From: Nepenthes gracilis
Lineage: Eukaryota; Streptophyta; Magnoliopsida; Caryophyllales; Nepenthaceae
Reading direction: 5' to 3'
DNA: 64,000 bases
Assembly (NCBI GenBank): GCA_033239525.1
Contig: BSYO01000002.1
Coordinates: 16,898,626 to 16,962,625 of the forward strand
Under the pieces are notes generated by a model, which saw only the letters and a program-made list of their open reading frames with translations, was not told where the DNA came from and did no database searches. Position numbers and translations under genes: made by a program. This document shows, one piece after another, positions 45,648 through 58,305 of this stretch; position 1 is the first letter of the stretch, and the number at the start of each line of letters is the position of its first letter.

Positions 45648-46416
45648 TATACTGCTCGCATTGATACCGCTCGCTCGATTCTCGCTCATTTGTTATACTG
45701 CTTTTGTTCGAGATACCGCTCCGCTCCGATTCCGTTCTATTCGTGATACTATTATGTTCGATTCTGCTCCGTCTCATCACCGTGTTCTGCACACTGTTAT
45801 TATTGTACGATTGCCCGTATCGACATTGATCATTTTTGAATAAAATAGGAGTTTCTGATTCTGCTTTCCGGATTATAATTACTGATCACCAATTTCTGAC
45901 TATTGATGTCTGATTCTGAAGTATAATATGGTCAAAGCATGATTTCTCTATTTGCTAGAGTACATTCTGATTTCCGTTCTGTTTCTGCACAGTTACATGA
46001 TTATTTTGCATCACTGTTTCACTGTTCATGTGTATGTACCTTGCTGGGCCTCGGCTCACTGTTTTATATTTTTTCCCCCCACAGATGAAGTTTTAGAGCT
46101 TGTGCCTGACGAGTTGGAGGGATTAGAGCTTGTCTAAACAATTAAAGACCCCGGAAGCTTATCTTGGAGAAATAATATTGTAATGACTTGATGAACTTCT
46201 ATGGTTAAACATTTTGGTTATGTACCCGGAAAAGAATATCTTGGAATGAATATGAATGCTTTCGCAAGTGTTTGAACAACTTTCGCTATACTTATTATGG
46301 TTAAAAGTATATGGGTCCTAGATGGCATCTGTGATCCTATGTTGCACCCAATTGGTTTAGTTGGGTTTTCAATTGTGTTATGAATGACGGAATCAAAAAA
46401 AAAATTTGTTCCATCA
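45648..46416 (+). mobile_element. GL2 3' LTR, part 2
   Basis: This continues the LTR interrupted at 36919 and ends GTTCCATCA at 46416. It mirrors the GL1 LTR start (1496-2150 on the other strand). Without NJ1 the GL2 LTR is about 3.16 kb. Immediately right of it, interior sequence of the opposite orientation (GL3) begins. Confidence 0.85.
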
Positions 46417-47623
46417 CACTACTGCCACATTCCGAGCCACAGTCATAACGATCACCCGAAGTGTCAACATCACCTTTAATCATTACCCAGAATCTTAAGG
46501 TCCCAATTTTAAGAACATGGCATCCTATCACCCAATTTTCCGAACTCACTCACGATTTCACTTTTACATCTCCCATGAAATGTCAAAGACATGCAAGTCC
46601 AAAGACTCGCAGCATCGATTTTCAACATTGATGCCTTCTTTCTCAAAGAAGATCACCGAGGTCCACTTTCTCAACGTCTGTCTATATACAATATCATATG
46701 ATCACCCTTCTTAATGGTACAACTATCTTGGCTTTTAAAACTTTAGTTAACGATTATCTTCAAAGACGAAGTCATAAGTTTTCAAGGCAGAGACTTTAGT
46801 TGCTAATTCTGACATTAATCATGGACTTCTCCCCCACTTAAATCAACGGTATCCACCTATCACGTGGTGAGAATAACATAACCTTATCGTTTCTCAAAGG
46901 GATTCCATCCCACGATAACTTTCAGGGATCAACCCAATTGACATAATCGTCATTTACCCCTATCTGATCTCCGAAAACTAGCGTTTATCTTTCGTTCCGA
47001 AAATTACAAATCTCTCTAAGCCAAACGTCTCACTTGAATTGTATACCTCGAAGAATACTTGTTGGATCACGCTACCAAAGTGTTATAAGCCTAACAGGGC
47101 ATTTCCTCCACAAAACTTGATTCCTCATTTTTTTTTGAAATTCATAAACCCTATCAATCCATCTTATCTACCTTGAGGTCCTCGGATATTTTATAATAAT
47201 ACCAAAGTCTATGCTTCCACGACTCTACATGGAACTCTCAACGATTTCCGTAGATTTTGACACAACCTTAAATTATCGGTAAACAGATAAGTCAACCTAA
47301 TCTTCCTTCTATAATCATCCTCGAATAGTCACACAGCCGAAGCCCCTCAATGACCACAAAATAACTTCAAGATGTGGCCGCATATACTAATTAGGCTTAA
47401 CTCAGATTCTCATTGAGTGTTCTATAGTAAGATGTCATCAATCTCTTTAAACTTATGCCTTAGATCAACACTGATCAATTTAAGAACCCAATTGATACAA
47501 ATCAAATTCCAATATTAAGGAGTTTCTACGCACCATCTTCCTTTGATTCAACTTAACATATCCTAAGCTTCTGCTTTTTTATCAATCAATTCTTAAGTCA
47601 TCTCGACTCTTTGATACCAATTG
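46417..47623 (-). mobile_element. GL3 internal region, non-coding
   Basis: This is a minus-strand interior with a primer site at its right end (plus strand CTCTTTGATACCA, 47607-47619) and a polypurine tract-like site at 46828-46840. 46560-46680 resembles NJ1 40425-40500 (TTTTCAACATTGATGCC shared). The left end lacks a 3' LTR and abuts the GL2 LTR. No coding motif is visible. Confidence 0.75.
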
Positions 47624-48530
47624 TGATGGAACGGATTTTTTTTTTGGTCTTCAAAGCTTCCGTCAAATAGAAACACAATTGAAAACCCAACTAAACCAAT
47701 TGGGTGCAACACAGGATCACAAATGCCATCTAGGACCCATATACTTTTAACCATAATAAGTATAGCGGAAGTTATTCTAACACTTGCGGAAGCATTAATA
47801 TTCATTCCAAGATATTCTTTTCCGAGTACATAGCCAAAATGTTTAACCATAGAAGTCCATCAAGTCATTACAATAATATTTCACCAAAATAAGCTTTCGA
47901 GGTCTTTAATCCTTCAGACAAGCTCTAATCATGCTCTAATCAAGTCATTACAATCATGCTCTTTACTCCAACTCGTCAGGCACAAGCTCTAAAACTTCAT
48001 CTGTGGGGGGTAAATATAAAACAGTGAGCCGAGGCCCAGCAAGGTACATGCACTGGGTAGTAAAACGATGATGTAGAACGGTCATGTAACTATGCATGAA
48101 CAGAACAGTTATCAAAATGTACTCTAGCAAATAGAGAAATCATGCTTTGACCATATTATACTTCAGAATCAGAGCTCAATAGTCAGAAATCGGTGATCAA
48201 TAATCATTATAATCCAAAAAGTAGAATAAGAAACTCCTCTTTTATTCAAAACAAGAGAAAGAAATCGCACGGAATAGAAATCAAGACAATAATAACGTAT
48301 ACGTAACACGATACGTAATAGAAATGTAATCGTAATGTAACGGTATCTAAATGTAATAAGATAATGTAATAGAACATGCAACGGTATTCAATGTAACAAT
48401 ATAATCGAATGCAATGCATTAGAACAGTAACGGTATCTCAATCGTAACAATATAGACCCCGCCGCAGATCCCCTACTAGCTGAGGGGGCGAATAATTGAG
48501 GATTGATTGTGTTCAGTCAACACAATTCAA

Positions 48531-48718
48531 GGCCTATCATGTCACATATATCCCATCTCGATGGATATCTGTACTGTGTGCCACCCGAAGGTCGGCCTAT
48601 CATGTCATATATATCCCATCTCGAGGGATATTTGTACTGTGTGCCACCCAAGGTCGACCTATCATGTCATATATATCCCATCTCGAGGGATATTTGTACT
48701 GTGTGCCACCCGGAGGTC
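48531..48718. repeat. Three tandem 62-63-bp units in GL3 LTR
   Basis: Units at 48531, 48594 and 48656 each start GGCCTATCATGTCA (third GACC) and contain CCCATCTCGAGGGATAT. GL1 has a single unit at about 2252-2330. Three overlapping open frames here are repeat artefacts. Confidence 0.9.
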
Positions 48719-48904
48719 GGCCTGTGTTCCTCCTGGCTTAATGCCCTTGAGGATAGGGCGGACCATGAATCGCTCCATGGACAGAGCTATCCTCGATTAC
48801 CATCGTAAGTTCTAAGGCCTCACCCAAGAACTTACCTGGACTGTAGTCAAGCCTCGGTTCCAAAATAACATAAGCAGAAATACTTCCTTCTTAAAAGCCA
48901 TTTT

Positions 48905-49300
48905 CAGTAAAGCCGGAGTTCATTTTCAGTTTGGAGTCAGAATTCATTTTTAGTGCAAAAGCAGGAGTTCCGGAGTGCTTAAAAAGCCGGAGTGCTTTTT
49001 AACAAAGCCGGGGTGCTCAAAGCTGGAGGTCGTTTTAACAAAAGCCGGAGATCTTGGTTTCAAAAGGGCGGAGCTCTTTTTGGATGGAGTATATTCAAAA
49101 AGGACGGAGCTCTTTTGGACGGAGTATTTTTCAAAAAGGACGGAGCTCTTTTGGACGGAGTACTTTTCTTAAAAAGGGACGGAGTGCTTTTCACTAACGG
49201 GACGGAGTACTTTTAAAAGCCGAAGTTCATTAAAGCCAAAGTTCATTTCTCTTATTACAAGCCGGAGTTCTTTTTCTTTATTAGGGCCGGAGTTCATTTT
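48905..49300. repeat. GGACGGAGT minisatellite in GL3 LTR
   Basis: A short version (about 0.4 kb) of the array at 2610-3850. Confidence 0.85.
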
Positions 49301-49679
49301 ACATTAAGGGAGCCGATTTCATTTTCATCTTCAAAGGTGGCCGGTTTCATCTTTATATAAGGGAAGGCTGAACTCAATTTTTCATTATGGGAAAAACCGA
49401 ACTTGATTCTTCATCAAGGAAAATCGAGCTTCTTTTAAACATGGTTAACAGGGATTCTTCTTTAAATCAATGATCAGAACAAATATCATACATACCGTAA
49501 CATATGCTCATCAAGAATCAAATATACTTGCGATGCAAACATGCATATACTCATATTAAATCATGATCTTAAAACGAGGGTATAAACTTGCAATATTCTT
49601 AAAGCATGATCATAAAAACAGAGCAGAGTACACTTGCAATATTCTTAAAACATGACTTAAAAATCAGCGTCCGATGTAC

Positions 49680-49687
49680 ACTTGCCT
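49680..49687 (-). other. Candidate splice donor in GL3 LTR
   Basis: The minus strand reads CAG|GCAAGTGT, about 100 nt downstream of the TATA-like box. Confidence 0.45.
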
Positions 49688-50511
49688 GACTGTCCACTTC
49701 AGCTGCCCCAAAGTTCTTTCCTCCTTCGCTCCTTATTCTTCCTTGGCGCCAGAAACTTACACTACCCCTCAACTAGAGTCCGATATATAAAGAGGAGGGA
49801 GCAGGTGGGTAAGTGGAGGTAGGCTACTTGCTCAGTAATTCTTTTCAGGGTTAGGTAATTCTTTTCAGGGGGTAGGTGCAGTAATGAGGTTGGGCTACTT
49901 ACCGTGGTACTTTTTCTGAGAGTGTAATGAGGTAGTTTTTACCTACCCCATTTGGTCGAGGCCTATTGGATTCTAACTAAATAATAAAGTTGCTTTTGTC
50001 TTTAGTCGCCGGTCAACTTTTTGGTAAATTTTCTGGCCAGCGCCAGTCATCATCACAAATTCCTATCAACCTTTATTCAAATCCGGTTAAAACTTCAAAT
50101 CCGGTCAACTCTTCAACTCCGGTCAACTTCTTCTTATTATTCACTCCGTCCATTACCTTCTCATCAACTTCCAATTTTATTCTCCTTGCACCCACAATTC
50201 TACTCCGGCTTTACCAACACACAAGGCCGGACTTGATTTCAGCTTAAGTGAAAGGCCGGACTGCTTTTACACTAAGGGAGGACGGATTTCTTTTACGCTA
50301 AGAGAAGACGGACTTCTTTTTTCTCACACAAAGGCCACTCCGGTCGTCAGGCTACTTCGGCCTCACTTCACACAATTCACTCCGGTCTTCGAATTCAGAA
50401 TATGCTCTAAAGCCGGTTTACATTTTCCGAATAACCTTCAATTTTTCTTGATCCTTTGATTATTTTGACTCGATGACTGGGACTTCCTATATTTTAGAAT
50501 CTGGGTCATCA

Positions 50512-50776
50512 CAGCACACGTGATTGAGTATGAGCCATTGACTATTGACAATGATTTATCTTATGTTGAGGAGCCGATACAGATTCTAGATTGAAAGGAT
50601 CGAAAGTTACGCACTATGTCCATTTCCCTAGTGAAAGTGCTCTTGAGGAATCATTCATCGGTGGAAGCCACCTTGGAGCACAAAGAGGAAATCCAAAGTA
50701 AATATCCCCACTTGTTTTCTTGAGGTATGTAACTCTTTTTACTTTCAAGGATAAAATTTCCTTAAGTGAGGGAAAG
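50512..50776 (+). pseudogene. TK2 integrase C-terminus / chromodomain end
   Basis: The plus strand reads HVIEYEPLTI and DLSYVEEPIQIL, the region that precedes the chromodomain in Tekay-type elements. It continues to KYPHLFS with one stop, then a degenerate polypurine tract (AAGTGAGGGAAAG). It joins directly to the LTR at 50777 and probably completes the integrase that starts at 30196-30972. Confidence 0.75.
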
Positions 50777-52839
50777 TATGAGATCCCAATCCCGAAACAT
50801 GATAATTATGGAATAATTGTATGGATGAAAGTCATGTTTAGGTTTAAGAATGTGAAAAATTTTGGTACCGAAGCAAAATGAGGCGAAATAGGCTAAGGAG
50901 TGCAGGGTGCTTGACTACTACTTGAACGCATCTCGAGCGAAAAAATGTGAATGCACCGCTCGACGGTCACCCGATGAGGGACGGGAGCGGGAAAGCTTTG
51001 AGGTTTTTGCTCAACCAACGCTCGAGCGCCAACCCAGGCATAAAAATGTGAAACTAGCGCCTGATGAATGCTTGACCGGCGATCGAGAGTCAGTCATGTA
51101 TTTTGCACGTGATTTCTTCGCTTCGTGTCTTTAAAAAGTAAAAATAGGATTTGGGGCTTTCATTTCAGTAGCCCGACGATAGATCCGAAGGAGGAGAGGA
51201 AGAGGAAGGAGAGAAAAGAAAAAAAAAGGGAGGAAAATATTTCGTCCAGTTCCAATCAAAGTAAGGATAACTGTAAACTGAGCTCAGGCAAGTGTACTTC
51301 GGATAAATTTCATGTTTATCTGCATGTATCACAATATCTGGCTTCGATTTCATGAAAATGCATGTATTTGGTATCCGTTTTATGTTTGAAAGTTTTGGCA
51401 AAATCCTAGGTATGAAAATTGAAGATTTGATGTTTTAAAATCCATAATTTCTGATATGTAAAAGTTGATCTGTAACGAGATAATATCCATGATGTGATTT
51501 ATGTCTGAAAAATTTACACGTATTTATACTGTTAAATTATTGTGGATTTCTGAAGCCAATCTGAATGGTTAGCTGTGAAATTTTTGACTGACTTCTAAAA
51601 CCCGATCAATTATAGTTAAGACATAAGAAGAAAAATATTTCTAAATCTATTAATTAGGACCTGAGACTAATATACAATCAGGTTAGGTTCTCCAACATAT
51701 CTTAGAACGTCATGGTGGTAATCGAAAATAACTCTATCTATGGAGTTATATATGATCCACCCTTCCTCAGGGCGTTAACCTAGAGGATAGTTACTGTTTC
51801 TGGCCGGCATTATTGAACTAAACCCCACGAGAAGGGGTGTCCCACAAGAAGGGACAACAGTTACTGGCCTTAGATTGTGTGGAGTAAACACAATCTATCA
51901 CCGATTATTTGCCCTCTCTACTAGTAGGGTCTACTAATTGGGTCCTTTATTGATAAAAAAAAGGATATTTCTAGAATTTCATAGATTTGACATCAATTTC
52001 TGACTTCTGATTTATGTTTGCCGATTTATGATTTTTGAAACCTGATTATTATCGAACTATGCTCTTCTCATGATTTATGTATATGTTTCTATTTCTGGAA
52101 ATTTCGTGATCTTTCTGCATTTATATTATGCTATTGTTTCCTTAATAACTATCTTTTCACATTTATGCTTTATATGTAATTGTATCCGTTTTACTATATT
52201 ACATTCTGCATGAAAGTTTTACTGCATGTTTGAATGAACCATCCTAAACTTCGATTCACTATTTTACTATTTTTTCCTCTAGATGAGACTGTAAAACTAA
52301 TTTCGGATGAGAAGGAACAGTTAAAGTCTATCCTGAAGATTTCTGGAAGACTTGAAGTATTTTGGAGATTTTGAAAATAGATAATTTGAATGTAAATACC
52401 TGGTTTTGTATATGGATTTTGTGTCTATAGATTTCTGTATACAATGTTTGTGATATATGTGATGAAACAGAGAATTATGCTTCCGTAAGTATATAGTTCT
52501 ATTTCCACTATATGTTTTCTGGATTCTGTACAGGTTCTAGATAGCATCTCTATTCCAAACTATTAGTATAGTAGATAGGAAATGTGAAATATAAGCCGTA
52601 GGAAATTATATGACACCTGTGATCCTGTGTCTACGATGAGAGTAGCTGTTGATGGATATAATGATGTTACTCTGTATATTTGCAGGTTTTAAGTAGGTCT
52701 TGTATTTCAGTTTAGTCCAATTTTAGGGAAAACTCTATCCGTTTTTCCTTAGAACTTTAGGTTGTTAATCGGGCTTTGGTTTCTGTTTTCAATAATGACG
52801 AAAATTTCTGAGGACAAAAAAAAAATCCATTCCGTCACA
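50777..52839 (+). mobile_element. TK2 3' LTR
   Basis: It runs from TATGAGATCCC to TTCCGTCACA, 2,063 bp, and follows pol end plus polypurine tract. CTCGAG lies at 50932 and 51021 in a GC-rich block, a weak TATA-like TTTAAAAA at 51130-51140, and AGGCAAGT at 51286-51293. It is related to the NE1 LTR. It is inserted in an NF1-type interior. Confidence 0.83.
51286..51293 (+). other. Candidate splice donor in TK2 LTR
   Basis: CTCAG|GCAAGTGTAC occurs about 150 nt downstream of the TATA-like site. Confidence 0.45.
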
Positions 52840-53181
52840 AGATGTCTCCATACATCATCTTCCTCTCGACCCTGCGGTTGGCCACTAATATGAGTAGTCC
52901 CCATCCATGAGCCATTGCTAACACTTCCTTGAGACAGGAACAATTCGAATTAGGCCACTCCTAAAATACTAGTTAGGACGCATGAGTTAGTCAATCGAAT
53001 TAAATCATTATTCCTAACTTAGTGCTAGCCTAAGTTATTGAGATTGGCATAAGCAAAACTACCCAAACTAACTTAATCATCTTATGCCTTCATCTATTTA
53101 TTCGATCAATATTAATCCAACTTAAACTTCTACATACAATTCAAATCAAACCTAAGGCATCTCTTTTTCTCAAATACCAAC
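52840..53181 (-). mobile_element. NF1-type interior remnant with primer site
   Basis: It matches 61330-61570 in the NF1 interior (GTCTCCATACA and GGCCACTCCTAAAA shared). It ends at a primer-site relic (plus strand AAATACCAAC at 53172-53181), followed by an LTR start. No gene is present. Confidence 0.75.
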
Positions 53182-55090
53182 TGTGACGGATCGGGTTATT
53201 TTCTTTAAATAACCTCCATAAAAAATAACATAATCGAATGCCCATAATTAATATTATGAAATTCTACAGAAAATTGGGTAGAGTTCCATTTGTAAATTAA
53301 ACATTTTCCAAAATTCAAACACCTGTTTAAAACCCTGCACAACAACCTATATACACAACTGCACAAAACCACAGGATCACATCGCCACACAACTCCACAG
53401 GTGGCACCGGCGTCATAACTTAGGTATAATGTTGGCTCAGAAAGGATGTCAACTAAAAGAAAACCCAATCAAAACCACAATAAATATCCTGCGGAAGCTT
53501 GACAACCATAATACAAACAAAATCAACCATCCATCCATTCACATACACATACATGACATAATATATACTCAAAGATTTCAAAATAAATGCAACTCTCTAT
53601 TTAATACATAATCAAACTAAGTCCTCAAGCTCTGCTCTTGAAGTCAGCTACCTATCACGTTCCTACGGCTTGCCAAGTCTTGTCGGGTAACAGAGCATTC
53701 TCATCTAAAAAGAGAGATAGCAAGTGTGAGCTAAAAAAGCCCAGCAAGTGAAATCATAAGTCACTATCAAACGGTAAAGAATCAACGATAATGATAATGG
53801 AAAGGGGCAAGATGCATTTATAAATACAATGGAGCATGAAGGGAAGAAGACAATTAGAGATTCCAATTAGCCATTTATCATGATTTGGAACATTTAACTG
53901 CCATTTGAACATGCTTTAGTGCATCTATCAATTTGCTTTAGTCTTTGCGGACCAGGGCCAGTAGGTCTTATTGACTAACGATGCGAGATGACGAGAAAAG
54001 GATCATAATATCCCACATGATCTAAGGTCCAAACGACATACTCGACATCCAAACAAACTGTCCAAACTACCCATAACAGGCCAAACACCATGTGGCATAA
54101 CATTGTGCCAATCACCCGCTACCCCAGCGTCCCGTGATCCAGAGGTAGTTTCCCGTCCTTTCACAGTAGTATCCTAAGGCATGCCACGGACATCACCCAC
54201 TCCCACCAGCGACCAAAATACGCGGCCAAAGTATTCTTTGGGTTTCCACCGGGATGGACGTGGAAAGCCAAAGAATACTACCCATGAACTTAGTCCATGG
54301 TCCTAGTTACCTGATTCATTATTCTTTTGAGGGAGGATCCACCATTTTTTCCATTCCCATTATCTCCATCTAGGAGATCATCTCATACTCTGTATCTCCA
54401 TCCAAGAGATCGTTTCATCCATATATCTCCATCTGGGAGATCCATTAAATCATTTCCTACATTGTGGATTTCCTTCGATTCCTTGTACAATTCTTTCATT
54501 CCTTTGACTTTAAATCTCTTAACAATTGGATTTGCATACGAGAGAATTGTAATTTGTGGAAAAGAGATAAACTTCTTACCACCGATAAATCATTGCCAGA
54601 TATTAGAGCTCCAGACCACTTTTCCTTCAATTACGATTACAAACACATTTCCAAATCTTACAATTTCAAATGCACATTAGTCATAACTTTCATAACAATT
54701 GAAGGAAGGTAAAATATGCAAATTGTTCATTTATTTCATATGAAGAGTAACAGGGGTCGTTTAACGCTTTTGGACACGGCGAACGGGTCGATTCTTGTGA
54801 GATCGGACATCAAGTCGATGCATATACATATTTGGGACATGGTGATTCACATTTTAAGGTCAATTTAACCAAATACAGAGGGGAAAATGGGTATCCCGAA
54901 TTGGACGTGGGGTTAGGGTTTGAAGGCACCCAAACAAACGAATCGGAGCATAATTTGGACAATAAACTACATATTCCTTGAGCATATATCATGGGGTACA
55001 TATTTTTCATAATTTAGGTGGGTATCATGATGAAAATACCCAATGGAAAATGAGTAAAAATTTAGAGAAAGAAAAAGTGAGTATGAGAAC

Positions 55091-55098
55091 ACTTGCCT
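55091..55098 (-). other. Candidate splice donor in SOLO3
   Basis: The minus strand reads GAG|GCAAGTGT, about 150 nt downstream of the TATA box at 55248-55258. Confidence 0.45.
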
Positions 55099-55247
55099 CG
55101 ACGCGTACTATCGCTTTCATAACTAGCTCTCAGATGGATTCGAACTCTGTGGCCTCGATCTCCTCCTTTATCTCTCTTGTTCGTCGCTCCCTCACTCTCC
55201 CTCTCTCTCTGGAAACATCTAGAATGCAGGAAAAACATCATGCACAG

Positions 55248-55258
55248 CCTTTTATAGG
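55248..55258 (-). promoter_or_regulatory. TATA box of SOLO3 LTR
   Basis: The minus strand reads CCTATAAAAGG, close to the plant TATA consensus, just downstream of GC-rich CTCGAG/TTCGAGC sequence. Confidence 0.7.
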
Positions 55259-55883
55259 CAGTTAAGCGTTCGAGCGGTGCCCGACTGCCACCTGGGCGCA
55301 CCGCCTTGCCAACGTTGTGCCTCGAGTGCCATCTAGGTGCATGGAGAGTGAGAGGTTCCTTTTGTGCTCCGTTGATGCTCGAGCATAACTCGGGTGCGGG
55401 TCAGGCCCGCATCAAGCTTGCAACAAGCCTACTTCATTTTTTATCTTCGGGACCCGTTTTGACCCTTCTAACCCAAAGTTTCACATCCTTGGACCCTAAT
55501 TTTGATTATATATCCTTAATAGGCTATGATTATGATAATTCAAAGCCTGGAATCTTATTTACGAACCAACATTTCTTGGTTTACAACTTTGGTCCCCGGT
55601 TTAGCCAATTTCGGATCTTTGGGCTTTTTGATCCAATTCCACCCATACCCCTTGACCACAATTCACCTATTTCGACTTAATTACCTCCCAATTATCATAT
55701 TTTGGAAATCCGAAACCTCACAACCGATTTTAACCGTATCTTGGAAACTGATACCATACAAGGTCCAACTTCCTCTTTTTACTTCTGAACTCAATTTCCT
55801 ACCTTCTAAACCTAATCCTTGATCATTATGAAGTCAATTACATCCAAATTATTATGTTCCAAAACTCGAGTCATCACACCAAC

Positions 55884-58305
55884 TGCGGTGGACTGGGTTA
55901 TTTTCCTTAAATAACCTCTGTCAATAAACACATAAACAAAACCGAAGATTAATATTATGAATTCTGCAGAAAATTGGACAGAATTTTATTTGTAAAACGG
56001 ACATTTGCCAAAATATAAATACCTGTACAAACCCTATACAATAAAAAAATATATCCAAATAATCCAAACAACCAATATTATATTTCAACAACACACAAAA
56101 TTACACATCCTGACTCCAAGTCCTAACAATATACATCAATTAGAACACAACCCACATAGGATTCAAATGCCACATATAATTCGTGGCTCCAACACAGTGT
56201 ATCTAAACACAGTGTCAGCCCAAGATGCCATTAGGTACCTATTGCAAAACACAATAATCTGTGAAAGTATAAATAAATCCATATACAGCAGAAGTTATTC
56301 TATCTGCTTATCAGCCATTTGTACAATATACATAAATAATCCCAATAGAAATATACATAAATACAATTATCCATGTTACTTGTGAACTATCAAATATAAG
56401 TCTTCTATATGATCTTCCAGATCCAGAGCCTATTCCACTTCTAGCTTCTACCCCGTCCCGACGAGAATATCAGGCCTGTACTAATTTGGAGGCAAGGAGA
56501 AGCAAGGGTGAGCTAAAAAGCCTAGCAAGTATAATCATACATCACTATCAAATGATAAATAACAACGAAATTGATTATGGGATGAGGGAAACACGTACAT
56601 GCAATCACAAAGGAATAGGAGAGGAAAAGAATAATAAGGAATAGGTGAGGGAAACATAATGCCATTTATCATATTTTATTGTATTTTTATTTATATTATT
56701 CTTTACAGACCAGGGTCAATAAGCCTTACTAGCAAAATGTGTGGGAAGACAAGGAAGGATCATGATATCCCACATGATTTAAGGTCCAAATGACGTACTC
56801 AAGTCCAAACAAACCACCTACAACAGGCCAAATACCACATGGAATAGCGGCGTGTCAGTCACCCACTACCCTAACCTCCCACGGTCCAGAGGCGTCTCCA
56901 TCCTTCCCACAGTAATATCCTAAGGCGTGCCACGAATGTTACCCGCTCACATAAGCAGCCAGGATATGCGGCCAAAGTAACCCTTGGACTTCTACTGTGA
57001 TTTTAATGGCCAGCCAAAGAATACTACCCAATAAATACAAGTCCACGGTCCTAGTTTCAAGATTAATCATTCTTTTGAGGGAGATCCACCAACTAATATC
57101 ACAAATATCTCCATTTAGGAGATCAAATCCATCAAATTTTCAAATGTGGAAATTTCCTCCAAGTATTTGAAAGCTTATTGTCTTCCTTGCAAACTAACAA
57201 TTTGAATTACATTCATGGAGAAGAGTAGAATTCCTTACCACCAATGAGCAAATTCATCTTTGGGTCCGCCAGAACACTTTTCTTTGCAAAAAGAGTACAA
57301 CCACCGATTTCGAAGCTTACATTTACACTTAAACAATTAGACATGAATCTCATAACAATTAAATGGGGTGAAAGCATGCAAATGTTTTATTATATCTCGG
57401 GTGAATAGTAACTGTGGCCATTTAGAGTATTCAGACGCCGTGAATGGGTCGATTCTTGTGAAATCGGACGTCCGGTCGATGTATATATACAATTTGGATA
57501 TTGTAATTCATATTTTGGATTCAATTTAACATATTATGAATGGGAAAATGGGAATCCCGAATTCGAGAGTGGGTTAGGATTTGGTTATACCAAACCTGAC
57601 GATTTAGATAACAAATTGGACAAATAACTACATAGTTTTGAACATTAATCATAGGCTAAGTAATTTTTCACGTTTTGAGTGGGTATCAAGACGAGAATAC
57701 CCAAAAAAAATGAATAAAAATCAAAAGAGAGCAAATAGTCAGTATGAGAACACTTGCCTCAACGTGTTTTAAGTTTTCTCCAACTAGCACGGACCCGAAA
57801 TCGGACCCGAAGGCCTCCATTTCTCCTCCTCTCCCTCGCGCGGTCTCTCTCATCGCGATGGCTTCTACGTGCACAGCCACCTCACCTGCGGCCATTGCCT
57901 CCTTACCCGCGTGCTGCTTCGCCTGATAGTCATTGCCGACCACCACCGACCACCACACGCCGCTGGCCATGCCCACCACCTCGCCAAGAAACCCTAACCC
58001 TCATGCTATCTCTCTCTCCCCGATTGCTCTCCCCCGTTTCTGCCATCTGCTTCTCTTATTAACATTATTATTAATGTTATTATTATTATTATTATTACTA
58101 TTATATAATACGTTTTCTTTTAATCCTGAAATTCGAATTGATACCCGAGCAATCCAATAGGCACACTTTGGGCACCAACCTAACAATTTTAAATATTCTC
58201 TGAAATTTTTATAATTTTAATTAGTTACTTATCATACCCAAATTACCCAAAAATAAATAAAAAAAAAACTTAATTAAATCGAATAAAAATGTTTGGAATA
58301 TCACA
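55884..58305 (-). mobile_element. NF1 LTR (3' LTR of the right-hand unit)
   Basis: On the plus strand it runs from TGCGGTGGAC (eroded TGTGACGGAC) to GAATATCACA, 2,422 bp, followed by a polypurine tract. It pairs with 61601-64000. It has AGGCAAGT at 57752-57759, a hairpin at 57681-57702, CGGACGTCCG at 57465-57474, a GC-rich block at about 57790-58030 and ATT repeats at 58060-58105. Confidence 0.85.
57752..57759 (-). other. Candidate splice donor in NF1 LTR
   Basis: The minus strand reads GAG|GCAAGTGT. The sister LTR has it at 63443-63450. Confidence 0.4.

Larger units (their letters stand above)
47624..50511 (-). mobile_element. GL3 5' LTR
   Basis: On the plus strand it runs from TGATGGAACGG to CTGGGTCATCA, 2,888 bp. 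It is the same family as GL1, with a shortened minisatellite (48905-49300) and a tripled 63-bp unit (48531-48718). A TATA-like box lies at 49783-49791 and an AGGCAAGT motif at 49680-49687 (minus). It is inserted in Gypsy integrase sequence that resumes at 50512. Confidence 0.87.
53182..55878 (-). mobile_element. SOLO3, LTR flanked by CCAAC on both sides
   Basis: On the plus strand it runs from TGTGACGGATCGG to GAGTCATCACA, 2,697 bp. CCAAC occurs at 53177-53181 and 55879-55883. It has a clear TATA box (CCTATAAAAGG, minus, 55248-55258), CTCGAG at 55321 and 55378, AGGCAAGT at 55091-55098, a hairpin at 55020-55041 and a telo-box TTAGGGTTT near 54912. It is either a solo LTR or the 5' LTR of the left interior remnant. 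Short open frames have no known product. Confidence 0.82.

Noticed and set aside
48496..48815. Three overlapping frames of about 100 residues with repeated HISHLEG/CHIYPISRD strings
   Set aside because: They come from a tandem 63-bp repeat whose length is a multiple of three or nearly so.
54327..54712. Two overlapping frames of 82-117 residues in SOLO3
   Set aside because: They overlap in different frames within an LTR and match no family.
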